Shown in pieces: positions 62,601 through 64,000 of a stretch of DNA of 64,000 nt. A model generated the notes under the pieces. The model was not told the origin of the DNA. It saw only the letters and a program-made list of their open reading frames with translations, and did no database searches. The DNA is from Liolophura sinensis. Its lineage: Eukaryota > Mollusca > Polyplacophora > Chitonida > Chitonidae. Within the stretch, counting starts at the first letter, position 1; each line of letters begins with the position of its first letter. The DNA lies in assembly GCF_032854445.1 (NCBI RefSeq), contig NC_088301.1:31463830-31527829 (forward strand), given 5' to 3'. A program made the position numbers and the translations under genes.

Positions 62601-63838
62601 ATAATGCTTGGATTGCAAAGTATATGTGGGCTTGATGGTTCATATTGCAAGACAACACACCAACTTGTTCAACAATAACCCTATTCCCAGGTACTAGTCA
62701 TCTGAAAGTAATATTCAATGGCAACAGAAACTGTGAGATATCGCGTCTTACCCTTTCATAGAGCTCTCCTTTGATCAATGCTGAGGCAATTCTACTGATC
62801 AGGTCACTGTTTGACATCAACTCCTGCACAACAGAATCCACACCCAGGACTTAAGATAATCATTCACAACAGGCAACATGGCGATGTTTAGCAAAACACG
62901 TAAGTAAACATAATCATTCACAATGGGCAACATGGCAATGTTTAGCAAAACACGTAAGTAAATATAATCATTCGCAACAGGCAACATGGCAATGTTTAGC
63001 AAAACACGTAAGTAAATATAATCATTCACAATGGGCAACATGGCAATGTTTAGCAAAACACGTAAGTAAATATAATCATTCACAATGGGCAACATGGCAA
63101 TATTTAGCAAAACACGTAAGTAAATATAATTATTCACAACAGGCAACAGGACAATGTTTAGCAAAACACGTAAGTAAATATAATTATTCACAACAGGCAA
63201 CAGGACAATGTTTAGCAAAACACGTAAGTAAATATAATTATTCACAACAGGCAACAGGACAATGTTTAGCAAAACACGTAAGTAAATATAATCATTCACA
63301 ACAGGCAACATGGCAATGTTTAGCAAAACACGTAAGTAAATAAAATCATTCACAACAGGCAACATGGCAATGTTTAGTAAAACACGTAAGTAAATATAAT
63401 CATTCACAACAGGCAACAGGACAATGTTTAGCAAAACACGTAAGTAAATATAATCATTCACAACAGGCAACATGGCAATGTTTAGCAAAACACGTAAGTA
63501 AATATAATCATTCACAACAAGCAACATGGCAAAGTTTGGCTTGGTATTAACTTTTGTGGGGACTAAAATGCCGTTAGTTTCGTATTAGGCCGAAACTGCT
63601 ATTAAGCCTGGCTTAACTTTTAACACACTTCTGAACAACTTTTACCAGGGCAGCTAGTCAGGCTTTGCTACAAGTGTTTTGTTTCTGGTTTCAGTTTATG
63701 ACAATTACTCTCTTCTGGTCCTGAATATTCACAATAACTCACCTCTCTGCTGGTGACAAGACGAGCAGCTTTCGCCGGCAGACCAGCCTTCATGTACAAG
63801 TTGATAGCAGCAATGTAGTCTCCTTCCTGCTCCTTAAC
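41642..63838 (-). CDS. IFT172: IFT172, intraflagellar transport protein, partial (23 exons; both ends missing)
   Basis: Exons in order of transcription: 63743-63838, 62752-62823, 62199-62277, 61346-61466, 60170-60314, 59512-59601, 58641-58738, 57949-58084, 55318-55434, 54808-54950, 53876-54033, 53168-53348, 51424-51533, 49958-50093, 49578-49676, 48557-48666, 48060-48124, 47082-47168, 46489-46605, 45628-45738, 44383-44598, 42591-42650, 41642-41740. Together they make about 882 codons, matching the alpha-helical TPR-like half of IFT172 (human 1749 aa). Diagnostic stretches are [92 protein letters not shown] and [18 protein letters not shown]172 is the peripheral IFT-B subunit that works at the ciliary tip and base. 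The N-terminal WD40 exons lie right of the window. About 110 C-terminal residues are not found. The frame is broken by 1 base near 53900 and near 48115. The 58641 donor appears to be GC. Confidence 0.96.
42025..42195. repeat. Degraded dispersed element (family E)
   Basis: It shares GATATGCACAACATATTGG, TGGAAGATAAGT and TTTATGGGTGGAGGA with sequences near 25.47 kb, 51.75-52.02 kb and 54.35-54.48 kb. It is old and has no clear ends. Confidence 0.45.
42865..44466 (-). repeat. 118-bp array carrying the end of an IFT172 exon and its donor (~13 copies)
   Basis: Each unit holds about 84 bases of the coding exon at 44383-44598 (28 codons, [19 protein letters not shown] and onward to MMCK), the donor AAG|GTAGGC and about 34 intronic bases. 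The period is 118 bp, with donors at 44382, 44264, 44146 and so on. Units fall into at least two variants (GTATGACGTAG and TATATGATGAAG/GAGG) that partly alternate. The leftmost two copies are degraded. Confidence 0.95.
46190..46437 (-). mobile_element. SINE family C, best copy
   Basis: On the minus strand the head is CCGCTTTGGTGGCCCAGTGG followed by TTAGAGTGTCTGTCC. The body contains CTGGTGCTCAGCACTGAGAG, GTCAGTGTAATGTGACTG and GGCAGCATGGACTCG. It lies in an IFT172 intron, sense to the gene. Confidence 0.75.
47352..47719 (-). mobile_element. SINE family B, full length with 12-bp target-site duplication
   Basis: TGACATGAAAGA occurs at both ends (47340-47351 and 47720-47731). The plus strand reads from the GAGTGAGTGCTTGGGG tail through CTTGTTGCAGGACGG and GTGCTGCTTCACTGAGACG to the tRNA-like head (GCTATCCGGGCC). 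It lies in an IFT172 intron, sense to the gene. Confidence 0.93.
49305..49500 (-). mobile_element. Degraded SINE family C
   Basis: CCAAAGACACCAGACATGAT, CACTGATGCACAATACACT and ATGCTGAGCATCTAGCCAAG correspond to the body of the copy near 46.3 kb. The head is nearly lost. Confidence 0.55.
50150..50417 (-). mobile_element. SINE family A, full length with 12-bp target-site duplication
   Basis: TCAGAAAAGGTA flanks it at 50138-50149 and 50418-50429. The plus strand runs from the TTTATTTATTTATTTGATTG tail through TTCACTTATACGACAGC and CCACGACCATCTGCAGG to GAGCCACGGAGGCC, the reverse of the tRNA-like head. It is the most complete copy in the window. It lies in an IFT172 intron, sense to the gene, about 55 bases upstream of the exon at 49958-50093. 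Confidence 0.95.
51735..52030. repeat. Degraded dispersed element (family E)
   Basis: It contains TATGCACACCATACTGGTTG followed by GAGAGAAGTGG, as in the copies near 42.1 kb and 54.4 kb. It also has CAATTGCAATCGATTTTATG. The ends are uncertain. Confidence 0.45.
52190..53070. repeat. 27-bp minisatellite, ~32 copies
   Basis: The unit is GGGAGAACCACCATATGATA followed by ACTCACT. Because 27 is a multiple of three and the unit lacks stops in several frames, long open frames appear on both strands. The array lies in the IFT172 intron about 100 bases past the exon ending at 53168 and contains no exon sequence. Confidence 0.95.
54330..54485. repeat. Degraded dispersed element (family E)
   Basis: It carries TTATGCAATGTTGTCAGTTT, CATGGGTGGAGGAAAGTC and AGTGGCCTTCAATGAACG. 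The order and spacing are as in the copies at 42.1 kb and 51.9 kb. Confidence 0.4.
56627..56817 (-). pseudogene. THAP-type zinc-finger relic inside an IFT172 intron
   Basis: The minus-strand frame starting at 56817 encodes about 62 aa that look like a THAP DNA-binding domain. It contains [33 protein letters not shown] and ICSCHF. The last supplies the CxxH half of the C2CH zinc site. The second cysteine of the first pair, expected six residues after Cys3/Cys4, reads tyrosine (CSVYVYKN), so the zinc site looks damaged. No transposase follows before the frame stops at 56572. THAP domains occur in P-element-like transposases and in host regulators. Here a decayed transposon or processed copy is most likely. 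It is nested in the intron between IFT172 exons 57949-58084 and 55318-55434, in the same orientation. Confidence 0.65.
57076..57385 (-). mobile_element. SINE family B, head-truncated
   Basis: It runs from GAGTGAGTGCTTGAGTGC through CACTGAGACGTCTTACCG to GTGTGACTCGATCAAG. It is close in sequence to the copy at 47.4 kb but ends before the tRNA-like head. It lies in an IFT172 intron. Confidence 0.9.
58500..58634 (+). mobile_element. SINE family A, 5'-truncated, abutting an IFT172 donor
   Basis: The 3' half of the family (GGTGGATGGTCAAGGG, CCACCATAATGCTGACCACC, ATCAAATAAATAAGTAAAT). It lies antisense to IFT172, and its tail ends about eight bases inside the intron that follows the exon ending at 58641. 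Confidence 0.85.
59085..59520 (-). repeat. 42-bp array carrying the end of an IFT172 exon and its donor (~10 copies)
   Basis: On the minus strand each unit reads GAGGATGCCTCAGGGTAAGC followed by AGCAGATAATGGTGGTAATT. The true exon ends GAGGATGCTCACAGG|GTAAGC (donor at 59511), so each copy repeats the exon end, the donor and the first intron bases. The 42-base length keeps one minus-strand frame open across the array. Confidence 0.93.
60668..61032. repeat. 40-bp tandem array, ~9 copies
   Basis: The unit is AAAAACAAGAACCAAACACA followed by TATACATGTATGTATATGTC. It lies within an IFT172 intron and shows no exon similarity. Confidence 0.93.
61470..61490 (-). repeat. (GTT)n microsatellite forming an IFT172 acceptor tract
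   Basis: On the minus strand a run of GTT repeats ends in GTAG exactly at the acceptor of exon 61346-61466. It replaces the usual pyrimidine tract. Confidence 0.8.
62058..62093. repeat. CAGA/CTGA microsatellite
   Basis: Repeated CAGA followed by CTGACAGACTG, in an IFT172 intron. Confidence 0.85.
62862..63527 (-). repeat. 54-bp minisatellite, ~12 copies
   Basis: The plus-strand unit contains AACATGGCAATGTTTAGCAA followed by AACACGTAAGTAAATATAAT and CATTCACAACAGGC. Because 54 is a multiple of three, a 236-codon minus-strand frame stays open. It lies wholly in the intron between IFT172 exons 63743-63838 and 62752-62823. Confidence 0.95.
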
Positions 63839-63843
63839 CTACA

Positions 63844-64000
63844 TTCACACACAGATGTTGTAATGGACATACATCAGACATCTTAAGTTAATTGAAAGTA
63901 ACAATAAAGGGAGATAACTGAAAATATCAAATATAGGAAAGATATACAACTTCATGCCATTATTCCTTAAATTTTAGGAAAATTCCAATGATTTTTTTAA
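63844..64000 (-). other. IFT172 intron running off the window
   Basis: No exon is visible in this stretch. It lies upstream of the first visible IFT172 exon in the direction of transcription, so the WD40-coding exons are beyond the right edge. Confidence 0.8.

Noticed and set aside
62817-63527. 236-codon open frame on the minus strand
   Set aside because: It is the 54-bp intronic array read in one frame. The unit is a multiple of three and lacks stops, and the protein is a perfect 18-residue repeat between two genuine IFT172 exons.

Overview
This is a nuclear genome segment from an invertebrate animal. Its genes are split by GT-AG introns, it is AT-rich, and it is full of minisatellites and tRNA-headed SINEs. 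The SINE sequences (for example ...CGTATAAGTGAAATATTC... and tails ending in repeated CACT) are of a kind I associate with molluscs. A bivalve or another lophotrochozoan is my best inference, but the sequence alone does not prove it.

Layout. (1) 1-4.9 kb has no recognisable gene, one SINE head and a 43-bp array. (2) 4.9-8.3 kb, minus strand: a complete seven-exon CIB1-type calcium- and integrin-binding EF-hand protein (184 aa). (3) 8.34-8.83 kb: a 490-bp intergenic interval that must serve as a divergent promoter. (4) 8.8-18.1 kb, plus strand: a complete nine-exon VPS28 (ESCRT-I subunit, 222 aa). (5) 18.1-27.2 kb: a 2.1-kb 23-bp minisatellite that starts on the VPS28 stop codon, then 101-bp and 58-bp arrays, SINE pieces and no gene. 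(6) 28.0-29.9 kb, plus strand: one long exon encoding a 630-aa CABIT-domain protein of the GAREM type. (7) 30-41 kb is gene-poor, with several arrays, SINEs and one weak candidate exon, ending in a 200-N gap. (8) 41.6-63.8 kb, minus strand: 23 consecutive exons of IFT172 (about 882 codons). The WD40 part lies beyond the right edge, and the last exons are not visible (probably in the gap).

The genes do different jobs (calcium signalling, endosomal sorting, receptor-kinase adaptor signalling, ciliary transport), and I see no functional cluster. CIB1 and VPS28 share only a promoter region.

The most unusual feature is how the tandem arrays sit on the genes. In at least four places the amplified unit contains the 3' end of a coding exon plus its 5' splice site: VPS28 exons 6 and 8, and two IFT172 exons. 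In a fifth place it contains the VPS28 stop codon. Each of these exons is followed by several to about a dozen decoy donors. Also notable are two 1-base frame breaks in IFT172, a probable GC-AG intron in IFT172, two SINEs inserted 7-8 bases inside introns right at the donor, and a degenerate THAP-domain relic inside an IFT172 intron.
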